From Whitmania pigra (taxonomy: Eukaryota; Annelida; Clitellata; Hirudinida; Haemopidae): DNA of 64,000 nt. The first letter of the stretch is position 1. Each line of letters begins with the position of its first letter. The stretch spans positions 1,545,001 through 1,609,000 of the forward strand of contig JAJTWR010000245.1 in assembly GCA_021613335.1 (NCBI GenBank), written 5' to 3'. Below are positions 36,376 to 47,799 of this stretch, piece after piece. The position numbers were made by a program, and so were the translations under genes. A model generated the notes under the pieces. That model ran no database searches. It saw only the letters and a list, made by a program, of their open reading frames with translations, and was not told the origin of the DNA.

Positions 36376-36952
36376 CATTTTAAAACCCAGTTGAATTAAT
36401 AAATTGAAAATATTGAAAATATATTTAACACAATTACAAATAGATTAATTACTTTCACTCGAATGCTCAGCGCATCAAAGCGTGACCGCATTATTGAGGA
36501 TTATTTTGAATATTTGTTAGCCACTAATTTTCTAAAATTAGCATTAAGTAGCCCATTTCTTAAAGTGAAATGAATTTTTAATTAAAAAACCTATTAATCA
36601 AATTAAACGTTTTATAAAGATTGAAGAAAAATTTTAAATATATTTACTCATAGTTTGGAATAGTAACTAACTGTTATATAATATTTTTAATAATAATTAT
36701 ATGGCAATGTTTGGAAAAAAGTGGCTCAATGCGAACATTTTCGGTTAAGTTTTATTTTTTCAGAAGCGTTTTTTTTAGTTTTTAAATATCATATAATACT
36801 TTTAATAATTTTAGAAACACTTTTATTTTAATTCGTTACATTCTGAATTTGTGTGAATAATACATATTTAGGATTTTCTAAAATTTTCAACTTTCATTTA
36901 TTGAACTGAGTTCTGTTTCAAAATCATATCTTCTGAAATTCGAAACCTTGCT

Positions 36953-37457
36953 TCATCCAAAGATAGAACCTTTCGAGACAATTTAATAACTATTGAATCA
37001 GCGTTTAATTTATAGAATTCAACCTGAATCTTGTTAAAAAATTTCAAAAACTTACCGCAAGAACCCCCATTGCAGGTTTGGAAGAAAGGACATTCACCAG
37101 ACTAAAATAAAGTTGAAATTATTCGATTATTTATTTACGCTAAAATATGAATTATGCATACATTATCAGTTATATAACCTAAAATATGAATTACTAATGC
37201 ATCATATAACAATTCTCATGAGAAACCACAAAAATAAAAAAATAAGTGGTCAACAATGTTCAAACATTCCAAACTTCAGATTGTAACTTACATATCGGCA
37301 AGCATGAACTTCAACATCTGAATGAAGTAATTGAGAATAATTTGTAAAGTTATGAAATTAGAAAAAAATAATACTGAAAACATTTGACAAATTACCCACC
37401 CACGAAAAGCATGAACATGGCAATCACAAGGAAGAGGAAGAAGGAGATGATGTTCAT
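36953..37457 (-). CDS. Class A secreted cysteine-rich peptide gene, intact
   Basis: Exons are 37400-37457 (signal peptide M-N-I-I-S-F-F-L-F-L), 37292-37317, 37056-37101 and 36953-36969, giving 48 residues. The spacing is C-X5-C-X5-C-X4-C, with Glu instead of Asp before the second cysteine and a Gly-Gly between the last two. It ends Phe-Gly-stop. Donors are GTGGGT, GTAAGT and GTAAGT. Intron 1 is only 82 bases, so the SINE scar of class C is absent. A TATA box is at 37493, 36 bases from the ATG, and a family-type AATAAA is near 36751, 197 bases past the stop. I did not find the E-box composite upstream. Confidence 0.82.
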
Positions 37458-37492
37458 CTTTGCAGGTGCTCTACAGCGCTTCAAATGAGTTG

Positions 37493-37500
37493 TATTTATA
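37493..37500 (-). promoter_or_regulatory. TATA box of the 37.0 kb peptide gene
   Basis: Minus-strand TATAAATA exactly 36 bases before the ATG at 37457. Confidence 0.65.
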
Positions 37501-38562
37501 GACAGTTTCATCGTTCAAAACACGTCCATCAATTCGATAATGCAATAAAATATACCAGCTCAAACACTCATAAATAGCCATTAAGATCGCAAGGATATTC
37601 ATGAAATGTGGACATTTAAAATTAGTTACTATCTGAAAATACGTTGCTCATTACTTCCAGATCAATAAATTTAAGGAACACGTCAACGGATGGGATATGA
37701 AGGGCTAGTGAATATCTGAAACGACTTTAATCATTGTTGTTGTCTTTTTTTATTAATAAAGAAGCATAGAAACAACGTAATTTAATAATTAAGAAGGATT
37801 AAAATTGGATGAAATAAAAAGAGCAAAGGCAGGAATGTAAATAATTTCAAAGATGATGAAGATGATTTCGGGATGATTAAAATCAAAAGTTATCCAAAAT
37901 TTAAAGGTACGAAGAGTCGATATTGTGGGAAAAAATGAAACACTATTGAAAATCAATAATTTTACTAACAACATTGAAGCCATTTTATGTCTAAATTTCG
38001 GGTCCTTCAAACTTCATATTTAGCCAAATTAATAATAACTTAGACTTAGTTTGGAAACTAGACGTAGCAAGAACGATAGAAAAACCGATGAATTATATAT
38101 AATTATATATTAAATTAATAATATCTCACATTCTAATTGGATGTTGTTGTGTTTCACATAGAATTATTTCAATTATTGCAAAGGATGAAAGCAGAAATGT
38201 CAGAGATCTAAGGCGATAAAGAATTTGCAATAAAAAGGCTCAACACAAAAAATGTTCCAATTAAATTTTATTTCCAAAGTTGTTTCCTATCAAGTATAAT
38301 GAATATATTTATTAATTGTTGCATAAAATTCGTAATTAGAATATCTATTTAAAATTAATAAGAAACAAACTCATACATCAATTTCAGACAAATGTTAAAT
38401 GTTAAAATCTATTATTTTATTTATTATTTTATGAACCACTTCATTTTTTATGTTCTGTTTCTTGTAGTGAAATGCTAAACCCATCTAACAGACAGGAATT
38501 AAAAAAACTTTACCCCAAAGCATTTATTATTACATTTCAATTAACTGGTAATTTGTAATTGA

Positions 38563-38913
38563 TCATGCTTTAAAAGTAAAACCGCAGCTGCCTTTGTTGC
38601 AGGTTGTATAAGGAGGGCAATCTACCACCTGAAAAAGGTTTATTTTGAATTTAATAAAATATTTTGCAAAAACAAACATTATCCACCTCCAAACGATATA
38701 AGACTGAGTAGCGAATGCTACATCGATACATTGCAAAGTTTCTTTTAGAATCTTACCGATCTGCATGCTTGACCTTCCACGTCTAAAATATTAATATTTG
38801 TAACTCAGCTTCAGAATTATTGACTTAATATCCCAACATTAGACAAATTACAAACCCACGAAAATGACGAACATGGCAATCACACGGAGGAGGAAGAAGA
38901 AGACGATGTTCAT
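38563..38913 (-). CDS. Class A peptide gene with altered 3' end (probably three exons)
   Basis: Exon 1 (38856-38913) has an Arg inside the hydrophobic signal region. Exon 2 is 38757-38782. Exon 3 keeps the three cysteines (overall C-X5-C-X5-C-X4-C), but the usual GTAAGT donor is GTTTTA here. The frame then runs on for six codons (G-F-T-F-K-A) to a TGA at 38563. An AATAAA at 38523-38528 lies 35 bases past this stop, so I end the gene there (49 residues, no C-terminal Gly). If the weak donor is used, a different exon 4 would follow near 38508. The TATA box is at 38949, and a variant composite element (ATTTGCACCTG) is near 39137. Confidence 0.65.
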
Positions 38914-38948
38914 CTTTGCAGGTTCTGCGTACCGCTCGAAATGAGATG

Positions 38949-38956
38949 TATTTATA
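38949..38956 (-). promoter_or_regulatory. TATA box of the 38.6 kb peptide gene
   Basis: Minus-strand TATAAATA, 36 bases before the ATG at 38913. Confidence 0.65.
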
Positions 38957-39179
38957 AGCAACTTTTAGACATTATCTCATTATTCAAATCGTGTTATAAA
39001 AAAAGCATTAATACAATAAAACATGCAAGCTCAAAACATATAAAAAAAAGCATTTGTGGAGTATTAAGATCTTAGACTGCACAGGTAATCTAGAAATTTG
39101 AACATAATAAGTCTGTCGCTAAAACATACATTAATTATTTGCACCTGGTTTCAGCTTAAAGCCAGTTGTTGCTGACAGA

Positions 39180-40520
39180 TGTGCATCGAATTAAACGTTT
39201 CAGTCAAAAGAAATAGATAGAAGGGAACAACTAGCTTATGCGCCTGAAAATGAATCGAATACCAAGAATATGCAATTCTCGTTACATTTAATAATTTTGT
39301 CTCTCATGTGACTAGAGATCGTCAGTGGTCATTTTTTAGGCCGTGGTACGACCTTATTATCGTTGATGTTGATTCTGTTGTTGTTGACGTTCTTAGGCAC
39401 AAAATGAATCAATTTGCTAATCAAATCATCATAAAATCAGAGTGACTGGCAAAAGCAAACTTAACAAATATTACATCCTCTTGTTTAGCATTAAAAATTG
39501 AAAAATAATGTTTGATAATGTTTGTTAAACTTTTTGTTACAATTGTTATTAATTAATTAAAATACTAAAAACTATTTATACCTTTACTGCATGTAACAGT
39601 TCATCAATGTGCATGCTCCAAAAAAAAAGTATGTGGTGTTCTAGTATCTTCTAATTTATCTAATTTAATTTAAAAATAAAACCAACCATTTTAACATACT
39701 GACCAACTAAATCGTTTTGTATATTCAAAAATAATATTTGAAAAATAACGGATTCAACAAAGACTAATATTAATGCCAAATTCATTTAAATTTCCAATTG
39801 AAGCCGCAATCGCAACATCTTAGCCTGATTTGGAAATTAGACTTTTAATGACTTTTTATGTTGTTTATACTAAATAAAATAAATAAAAAAAACAGTTAAG
39901 ACTAATAAATTATAAACTTAAATTTATTTTTTGTAAAACCTTTTAGATGCCAAAATCAGTATTAATGAGACAACCGGCTGTGGCTCAACAATGGAGATGA
40001 TTTTCGCACTAAATATGTGCGAATATTTAAGAGCTCCATGGGATGGATCTTTTTAGTATTGTCAAGTTTCATGCAAGAAAAACTTTGCTTAAAAATAGTA
40101 AATATTTTCCAAATAATTTCTGTCCATAAAATTTGTCAGAATTTGGCAAAATTTCAGCTTGTGATCTTATTGCTGGTCAATTAGTTCCTAGATTTTACCA
40201 TAGATTGAAGTCGGACTAAATATTTTCAAAGTTTAGATATCTTGTGACCTCCAAACTCAACAAATATACAATTGGGACATTTTTGTTAAATGAAGATCAT
40301 GCGGACAGCAAAAAACTGTTGGGGGTGACCGATTGTCGACCATAGCCCAGATCGATCTGTAGAATAAACAATAACCTATCAAACCTACTTATATATTATT
40401 GTTAATTTTGCAATATTGTTAATTTTAGGAGCAGTCACAACGATTTCCATTTTGCATAATATATTAAAGCTCACTTCCAAAGCGTTCGACAGTTTATTTT
40501 GTCATTGTGCCCTTTATTTT
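39180..40520. other. Gene-free AT-rich spacer
   Basis: I recognise no exons or transposon domains. From about 40410 the sequence resembles the 3' flank shared by class C units (GTCACAACGATTTCCATTTTGC, also at 44376 and 51526). Confidence 0.5.
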
Positions 40521-40824
40521 GAATTATTTCAATTCATGAACAAGAACAAGAGAAGCTGATGCCTGAAACAAAAATGTTTGGGAACTCCTATGCTTGAGTT
40601 TGTAAATGAAGTTCATCAAATGAAAATAATTTTGTAGCTACATTTTATTGTCAAGGCAGTTGAGTAATCAAAGACATATTACTAAAATTTTGTTAAAATT
40701 CTATAAAATACGAATTTGTTTAGAGCAATTTAATTATGACTTATTAAAAATTCCAAGTTTCATTCATTCTATTGAGTTCCATGTCGAAATCCGAATTTCC
40801 GATGCCGATATTTGAACCCATGCT

Positions 40825-41599
40825 TCAACCAACATCCACAATTTTAGAGAAAAAAGTCAATATATTATTAGTTTCGTTTTTTTTTTAATATAGCTTCTGA
40901 AGTTAAAACTGAAACTTACAGCAACTCTGATTTAAGCAGATCCTGCAAAAGTTTGCAATGCACGACTGTGGATATTCACAATCTTTATCCTGAACACATG
41001 CAAAAAGGTTTGTCATATAAAATTATTGAAATACTTTTTTTTATTTTGAAAAATGAATGCTATTTTGAATTTGAGGGTTTATTTGAAAGATAATGTTTAT
41101 ATAATTCAAAGGTTTACATTGAAGCCACAAATAAATAAGTGACGTTGCTGAAAGAATTTAAACCAGATCAAAACAAACAAACCGATTTGCTTGCTTGTAC
41201 TTCCACTTGATATTCTGAAAAAATTAATTTAATACAAAGTTATGGTGTTGTAAGAGAATGTGATGGTTCCATTATTAGCGCTCAACCATTTATCTAGCCC
41301 GTGATTTTAAAGTTTAATTTAAAATTCGGTTGGCTTAAGGTTCTGTGATTGGACATACGCTCCCATAAAGATTGTCTTGCCTTCATTTGACGTGGCAGTG
41401 CAAGCTGGGTTACGAGACACGATATATTACGACTGCTGCCGTTACAGACCTAGCGTCTAGATTGCACGCCCTTGAATCGGAATGTGAAAATCGAAAAAAG
41501 TAGAGAAAGTTAATAGTGAAAATAATTGTCAAATAACTAACCCACGAAAAGGAAGAACATGGCAATCACAAGGAAGAGGAAGAAGGAGAAGATGTTCAT
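40825..41599 (-). pseudogene. Divergent class C copy with first cysteine lost and expanded exon 3
   Basis: Exon 1 (41542-41599) is a normal signal peptide with a good GTTAGT donor and a TATA-like TATAAATG at 41635. Exon 2 (41183-41214) has Ser where all other intact genes have the first Cys. Exon 3 (40920-40989) is 70 bases, about 24 longer than usual, and holds five cysteine codons. The exon 4 block (40825-40841, ending Val-Gly-stop) is in frame but its acceptor AG has become AA. If intron 3 is retained, the frame adds one more cysteine and stops five codons past the donor, giving six cysteines in all. It is either a decaying gene or one with a new cysteine pattern. Confidence 0.6.
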
Positions 41600-41787
41600 C
41601 TTTGCAGGTGCTCTGTAACGCTCGGAATGAATCGCATTTATACGCAAAATATAAAATCAAAAACAAAAAATATGCAATATGCATCTTGAAAAATATGCAT
41701 TTCAAATCAATAAAACAAAAAAAAAACATATTGGTTCATTCCACATAAACAACACTGGATAGACAATTATATCTTAAACCAAGACAT

Positions 41788-41801
41788 ATTATTTGCAGCT
41801 G
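41788..41801 (-). promoter_or_regulatory. Conserved ATTTGCA/CAGCTG composite element
   Basis: ATTATTTGCAGCTG on the + strand, 189 bases upstream of the ATG at 41599, matching the element seen before most family genes. Confidence 0.5.
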
Positions 41802-42005
41802 AAGGAATTGAAACCTCATCTCTGAAGGGCTAAGTGGAGGGTTAAGTTTCTTTCCTCCCTTCACATCCCATTACAGTCCATCCTTCCCCGTTATAAATTT
41901 TTAGCATATCAAATTAGAATTTGCAGGTGTTGGAGACATATAGCAACACCGATTTCTGGGCGTCCATTAACCATGAAAACATTTTCAAATTGCTGTGATC
42001 TCAAA

Positions 42006-42021
42006 TTTATTATTATTATTA

Positions 42022-42059
<38 letters not shown>

Positions 42060-42075
42060 TATTATTATTACTTCT
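42006..42075. repeat. (ATT)n microsatellite
   Basis: About 70 bases of ATT repeat with two interruptions, in the spacer between two class C units. Confidence 0.93.
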
Positions 42076-42696
42076 ATTATTAAGCGATTTATTAAAATTA
42101 TTTTGTAAGTTCATTCACTTATAATGACTGGAAATGAATAATTTAGCATTATTATTTATTTATTTCAACAATATGAGGATCATCTACGGCTATGAATCCG
42201 ATAAAATGTACTTTTAAATAAAAGTACATTTCTAAAGAAGTGATTGAGTGATATCGGCGCATTTTAGACTTGAAATATTTCCAGTTGTAATGCAAATGCA
42301 TTAAAAATGAAATAATTAAAATTATTATTTGCAGATGTTTCGATGTTGAGCCTAGCGAAATGTATCAGTAAGCTTCAAGTTGCGGTTTCGAGAAAAGGAG
42401 ACAAGTCATATTTATTGAGAAGGTAGGCGATGCGTGAAACCAAAATGTTTGGGAACTCTTACGCTTGAGTTTGTAAATAAAGTTCATCAAATGAAAATCA
42501 ATTTGTAGCCGCATTTTATTTCCAAGGCAGTTCAGTAATCAAAGACATATTACTAAAATTTTGTTAAAATTATGTAAAATTATATGAATTTGTTTAGAGC
42601 AATTTAATTATGACTTAATAAAAGTTTTGTTTCATTTATTCTGCTGATTTCCTTGTCGAAATCCAAACTTCCGATACCGATATTTGAACCCACGCT

Positions 42697-43366
42697 TCAT
42701 CCATATACTGAAACTTTAGAAAAACAAGTCAATATATTATTAATTTTGTTTTGTTTTTTTTAGTAGAATCTCTGAAGCTAAAACTGAAACTTACGGCAAC
42801 GGGAATATACGCAGACGTGGAATGGTTTTTCACAATCTTTAATCTGAACACATGCAAAGAAGTTTGTAATATAAATTTATTGAAACATTTATTTTGAATA
42901 AGTAACGTTATTGAAAGAATTTAATCCAGATCAAAACAAACAAACCGATTTGCATTTTTGAGCTCCCTCTTCAAATTCTGAAAAATTAATTAAACACAAG
43001 GTTATGGTGTTGTATGAGGATGTGATGGCTGCATTTTTAGCGCTCAAGCATTTATCTAACGCTTGCTTTTAAGGTTTAAAATTCCGTAGCCCTGAGGTCC
43101 TGTGATTGGACACAGGCTAACATAAAGATTGTTTTGACTTGATTTGCCTTGGCAGTGCAAGCTGGGTTACGAGAAACGACATATTACGACTGTTGTTGTT
43201 ACAGACTCACGCCAGATTGCATGTCATTCTACACGACATTCAGTCAGAATGTGAAAATTGAAAAAAATAGAGAAAGTTAATAGAGAAAATAATTGTCAAA
43301 TAACCAACCCACGAAAAGCAATAGCATGACAATCACAAGGAGGAGGATGAAGGAGAAAATGTTCAT
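42697..43366 (-). CDS. Class C secreted cysteine-rich peptide gene, intact
   Basis: Exons are 43309-43366, 42946-42977, 42795-42843 and 42697-42713, giving 51 residues. The spacing is C-X5-C-X6-C-X4-C and the end is Tyr-Gly-stop. Exon 2 is acidic (E-F-E-E-G) before the first cysteine. Donors are GTTGGT, GTTTGT and GTAAGT. Intron 1 is about 330 bases and contains an old SINE (about 43145-43235) at the position shared by all class C members. A TATA box is at 43402, the composite element is at 43574-43588, and an AATAAA is at 42515-42520, 177 bases past the stop. Confidence 0.82.
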
Positions 43367-43401
43367 CTTTGCAGGTGCTATGTAACGCTCCGAATGAGTC
43401 G

Positions 43402-43409
43402 TATTTATA
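43402..43409 (-). promoter_or_regulatory. TATA box of the 42.7 kb peptide gene
   Basis: Minus-strand TATAAATA, 36 bases before the ATG at 43366. Confidence 0.65.
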
Positions 43410-43573
43410 CAAAAAAATTCTGCAATATCACCTTTAAAAATATGCATTTCAAATCAATAAGACAATAAAAAATATCAGTTCATCACATAAACAACACTGG
43501 GTAGACATTTATATCTTAGACCAAGACATATGTCATATTCGAAAGGCTTTGCTATTTTGAAAACATCATCATT

Positions 43574-43588
43574 AATTATTTGCAGCTG
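43574..43588 (-). promoter_or_regulatory. Conserved ATTTGCA/CAGCTG composite element
   Basis: AATTATTTGCAGCTG, 208 bases upstream of the ATG at 43366. Confidence 0.5.
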
Positions 43589-43839
43589 TGACAGCTTATG
43601 TTTCAGCTGAAGGAATTGAAACTTCATTTCTGTAGGGCTAAGAGAAAGTTTACATTTCTTTCCCCACTTCACATCCCATCACAGGCCAACCTCTCCCATT
43701 AAATTTTCAGCATATCAAATTTGGACTTGATATAAGAATCTGTAAAAGTGCAATGTTTAGTTATTTGAGAACTAGCAGAATTTTATCATGTGAAAAAGAT
43801 TAATTAATTAATTCCAGCTCTTAAAAACCACCACAGGTT

Positions 43840-44125
43840 GGCAAGTGTAAAATTGGCCAAAAACCATGCTCTCCAAAAGCAATCCTTGGAGCAATATTAT
43901 TTTTTCAGATGAATTGAAATTTATCTAAAATGGTAATTAGTTTTACTGACATGACCTCAAATTAGAAAAAGAAACTTTTTTTTAGGCGAAATCATACAGC
44001 AGGATCTATGATTTTAAGAGGAATTTCCGATGAAATGATTGACTGAATTAGCCTTTCTAGATGGGAGACATTCCTCGGTGGATTACAAAAAAGTTTTAGA
44101 AGATCATCTCCTGCGTTTTTGGAAA
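43840..44125 (+). mobile_element. Tc1/mariner transposase relic, truncated
   Basis: Close copy of the left part of the relic at 45.9-46.6 kb (shared AAACCATGCTCTCCAAAAGC and GGAGCAATATTATTTTTTCAGATGA). It stops abruptly at the left edge of the segmental duplication near 44130. Confidence 0.65.
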
Positions 44126-44740
44126 AGCTTAAGTAAAAATATTAAATTATTGAAAAAATTTATGTGAAGCTAATGGTGAAGTGGGCCGCCATGACCAAAT
44201 TTCTCGGGCCGGTTTTTTAAGCCAGTCCCACCCTGCCGATCATTCGGATTCGGTTTCCGAATGTTCGAAACAAAATTTTTTCGAACCCGGTTAAAACCAA
44301 ACTTTCGGAAGAAAATGGTTTCTTACAATAACGTACTCTAATAATAATGAACGTCCAAGTCCCATGCTTAGTAGTCACAATGACTTCCATTTTGCATAAT
44401 ATATTAAAGCTCACTTGCACAGTTTATTTGGCCATTGTGCCTTTATTTTGAATTATTTCAATTTATGAAGAAGAACAAGAGGAGCTGATGCGTGAAACAC
44501 AAATGTTTGAGAACTCCTATGCTTGAGTTTGTAAATAAAGTTCATCAAATCAAAATCATTTATTAACTGTATTTTATTTCCAAGGCAGTTAAGTAATCAA
44601 AAAAATATTGCTAAAATTTGTAAAATTATTTAATGTTTGAGCAATTTAATTATGACTTAATAAAAGTTTCAAGTTTCATTTATTCTACTGATTTTCTTGT
44701 CGAAATCCAATTTTCCGATACAGATATTCGAACCCATGCT

Positions 44741-45459
44741 TCATCCAAACACTGAAACTTTAGAGAAACAAGTCAATATATTATTAATTTGGTTTTGATT
44801 TTGAAACTAAAACTGAAACTTACAGCAACGGGAAGATACGCAGACCAATGGTCTTTCACAATCTTTATTCTGAACACAAGCAGAAAAGTTTGTAATATAA
44901 ATTTATTGAAATATTTATTTTTATTTTGAATAATTACATTTTATTTTGAATATTAATTTGAGTGTTTATTTGAAAGTTAATGTTTACATAATCCAAAAGT
45001 TCACAAATGAAGCCGCAATTGAATAAGTAATGTTGCTGAAAGAATTTAAACCAGATCAAAACAAACAAACCGATTTGCATTTTTGAGCTTCCACTTGATA
45101 TTCTGAAAAGATTAATAAAACACAAGGTTATGGTGTTGTATGAGGATGTTATGGCTCCATTTTTAGCGCTCAATCATTTATCTAGAGCTTGTTTTTAAGG
45201 TTTAAAATTTTCGGTTGCCCTAAAGTCCTGTGATTGGATTTACGCTATCATAAAGACTTGATGCATTACAATTGTTGCCGTTACAGACGCATGCTAGATT
45301 GCATGCCATTCTGTAAGCCATTGACACGGAATGTGAAAATCGAAAAAATAGAGCAAGTTAATAGTGAAAATAATTGATAATTAAATAATTAAATAACTAA
45401 CCCACGAAAAGCAAGAACATGGCAATCACAAGGAGAAGGAAGAAGGAGAAGATGTTCAT
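44741..45459 (-). CDS. Class C secreted cysteine-rich peptide gene, intact (duplication copy 1)
   Basis: Exons are 45402-45459, 45071-45102, 44824-44869 and 44741-44757, giving 50 residues. The signal peptide begins M-N-I-F-S-F-F-L-L-L. The spacing is C-X5-C-X5-C-X4-C, with Asp before the second cysteine. The end is Phe-Gly-stop. Donors are GTTAGT, GTTTGT and GTAAGT. Intron 1 holds a trimmed SINE scar (45265-45305). The TATA box is at 45495, the composite element at 45652-45666, and the AATAAA at 44573-44578, 163 bases past the stop. Its exons look identical to those of the gene at 51.9 kb. Confidence 0.83.
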
Positions 45460-45494
45460 CTTTGCAGGTGCTGTGTAACGCTCCGAATGAGTCG

Positions 45495-45502
45495 TATTTA
45501 TA
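45495..45502 (-). promoter_or_regulatory. TATA box of the 44.7 kb peptide gene
   Basis: Minus-strand TATAAATA, 36 bases before the ATG at 45459. Confidence 0.65.
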
Positions 45503-45651
45503 AGCAAAAATTATGAAGTATTGCCTTGAAAAATATGCATTTCATATCAATAAAACAATAAAACATCACACATAAACAACTGGATTGACATTTATATCTT
45601 AAGACATATATTACATTCGAAAGGCTTCGCTATTTTGAAAACATCATCATT

Positions 45652-45666
45652 AATTATTTGCAGCTG
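45652..45666 (-). promoter_or_regulatory. Conserved ATTTGCA/CAGCTG composite element
   Basis: AATTATTTGCAGCTG, 193 bases upstream of the ATG; a second CAGCTG follows at about 45682. Confidence 0.5.
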
Positions 45667-45859
45667 GGACAGCTTATGTTTCAGCTGAAGGAATTGAAAC
45701 GTTTCTTTCCCCACTTCACATCCCATTACCGTCCACCATTCCCTGTTGTAAATTTTCAGCACATCAAATTAGAAAAGGGCTTCATTTATGAATTTGTAAA
45801 AGTGCAAGGTTTAGTTATTTGAAATTTAGTAAAAATTTATTATATGAAAAAGATTAACG

Positions 45860-46620
45860 ACTTCAGCTCTTAAAAATCATCACAGGTTTCCAAGTGTAAA
45901 ATGGGACAAAAACCATGCTCTCCAAAAGCAGTCGTTGGAGCAATATTATTTTTTCAGATGATAAAATATTTTTCTAAAATGGTAATTAGTTCTACTGACA
46001 TGACCTCAAATTAAAAAAAGAAACATTTTTTTAGTCGAAATCATGCAGCAGGATCGATGGTGATTTTAGGAGGAATTTCCGATGAAATGATTGACTGAAT
46101 TAGCCTTTCTAGATGGGAGACATTCTTCGGTGGATTACAAAAATGTTTTAGAAGATCATCTCCTGCTTTTTTGGAAAAGCTTATGGTGGAGGAAATTTCA
46201 GTTTCCAGCAAGATAATGCCCCGATCCAAACTTACAAAAACATTTTCCAGATCAAAAATTTGAAAGTTATGAGTCGGCATGCCTGTTTCCCAAATTGAAT
46301 TCTTATACACTTTAAAGAGCATACGGCTCCTTGGAAAGTTGCCAAAACTGGTTTACAAAAATGGAAGGAAGTTCCACTCCAAATCTGACCTGGAAAAAGC
46401 CATTAGGAGTGTCTGGAAAGAACTGGACAGAAAATTCGTAAAAGTGGTAATACAAGTAATAGATAACAAATTTTTAAAGTTAATGAGAATAAAAGAAACA
46501 TTATTTCTTAGTCATAAAGTTTTTCACGAGGTTTTTTAGAAACTTATTGATGATTTTGAAAGTGTCTTTCACAGTTATCGGACGCCCATAAATCACTTTT
46601 TTAGAATTTTTTAATTAATA
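45860..46620 (+). mobile_element. Tc1/mariner transposase relic
   Basis: The + strand encodes F-Q-Q-D-N-A-P near 46210, the signature before the second catalytic Asp region of Tc1 transposases. It also has upstream blocks (S-D-D-K-I-F-L-K-W near 45955 and G-S-M-V-I-L-G-G-I-S near 46055) and a C-terminal piece near 46400. Stops and frameshifts are frequent. The minus frame at 46041-46322 is a shadow. Confidence 0.75.
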
Positions 46621-47054
46621 CATGAAGAAATGACGAAAGTTATCAAAAAAAGACAATCACAAGTATATAATTACATAACATATTAAAATTTCCCCATAAT
46701 CAAATTTTCCTTTATCGAGTTATCACGAAATAATGGGGTGTCCTCATGGTTTCCGTGAGTGTATTATATGTCATGACTGTATTAGCATATAAAACTATTA
46801 ATGATTCAAAGGACTTAAATCCTTAATGCCCAAAAATGTTGGGCACTGAAAGAAATTGCGGATGTTGGAGTCGTATAGCAACACGGATGTTCTTGAAATG
46901 TTTTAGTTGAAAGTTATAATTCATCTTTGACCAAAAACATCAATTAGTTGCAGCTGTCATCTTGAAGATAGTCCAACAAAATATTAATAATAAATTTGAT
47001 GACATAGCAACATAAATTGAGATGGAGAAAGGGAAACAAGGAGACAACGAAAAC

Positions 47055-47132
47055 ACAAGGCGTCTCTGACTCATGCATACGGCTCCTTACAAATTATTTA
47101 TCATTATTATTATTATTATTATTAAGCCATTT
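47055..47132 (+). mobile_element. LINE 3' tail passing into an (ATT)n run
   Basis: GGCGTCTCTGACTCATGCAT and GGCTCCTTACAAATTA resemble the 3' terminus of the L2-like LINE at 4850-4890, followed directly by ATT repeats. In the duplicate at 54.2 kb the same run has expanded to about 250 bases. Confidence 0.65.
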
Positions 47133-47263
47133 CATACAATTATTTTGTAGGTTCATTCATTTATAATGACTGGAAATTAATAATTTAGCAATATTATTTA
47201 TTTATTCCAACAACGTGTGACTCTTGCATGGCTATGAATTAATAGAATATATTTTTTAGTAAA

Positions 47264-47455
47264 GCAGGATAGCCGAATGGGTTATGTGCCTGCATACGGC
47301 GGTAATGGCAACAGTCGTAATGTGTCGTGTTCGAAACCCAGCCTGCACTGCCGCCAGCGCCCTTGGGAAGGAACGCTATATAAATGGTTACAAGAAGCGG
47401 CTCTGACTCTATGCATATGGCGCTTTATAAATGAAGTTACAATTACAATTACAAA
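47264..47455 (+). mobile_element. tRNA-derived SINE
   Basis: Full-length copy with TAGCCGAATGGG, GTTCGAAACCC, CAGCGCCCTTGGGA and an (AATTAC)n tail. It is present at the same place in the second duplication copy, so it inserted before the segment was duplicated. Confidence 0.9.
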
Positions 47456-47799
47456 AAGTTAATTTCCAAAGAATTGATTATGTAATGTCCATGGATTTTA
47501 GACCTTTAATATTTCCAGTTGTAATGCAAATTCATTAAAAATGGAATATTTAAAATTATTGTTGCATATCTTCAAAAAATAAAAATATAACATTTTGTTG
47601 TAATCAGATACAGATTAATTTTCCGTATTTATTATAGTATATTCCAATAAGAAACAAATTAAACTTTTTAGTTGGCTTGGAAAAGACGACAGACATAGCT
47701 TGAGAATTATCGTCTCTTTATCAATAAAAAAGTTATAAGCAGCCCTCAACACTAGAGAAATGACTCATACTGGGTAGCAGGTTTTCACATCAATGTTCA

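Larger units (their letters stand above)
44131..47791. repeat. Segmental duplication, copy 1 (about 3.66 kb)
   Basis: Repeats at 51281-55148 with an initial offset of 7150 bases and very few differences: single substitutions, a 17-18 base indel near 46313, and a microsatellite length change. It contains a peptide gene, a Tc1 relic, a LINE tail with microsatellite, and a SINE. Confidence 0.95.

Noticed and set aside
44210..44300. Quasi-palindromic stretch (CGGATTCGGTTTCCGAATGTTCG) as a possible MITE
   Set aside because: Present only within the two segmental duplication copies; no terminal repeats or target duplication found.
46041..46322. 93-codon minus-strand frame (also at 53190-53477)
   Set aside because: Shadow of the Tc1 transposase relic, whose motifs read on the + strand.
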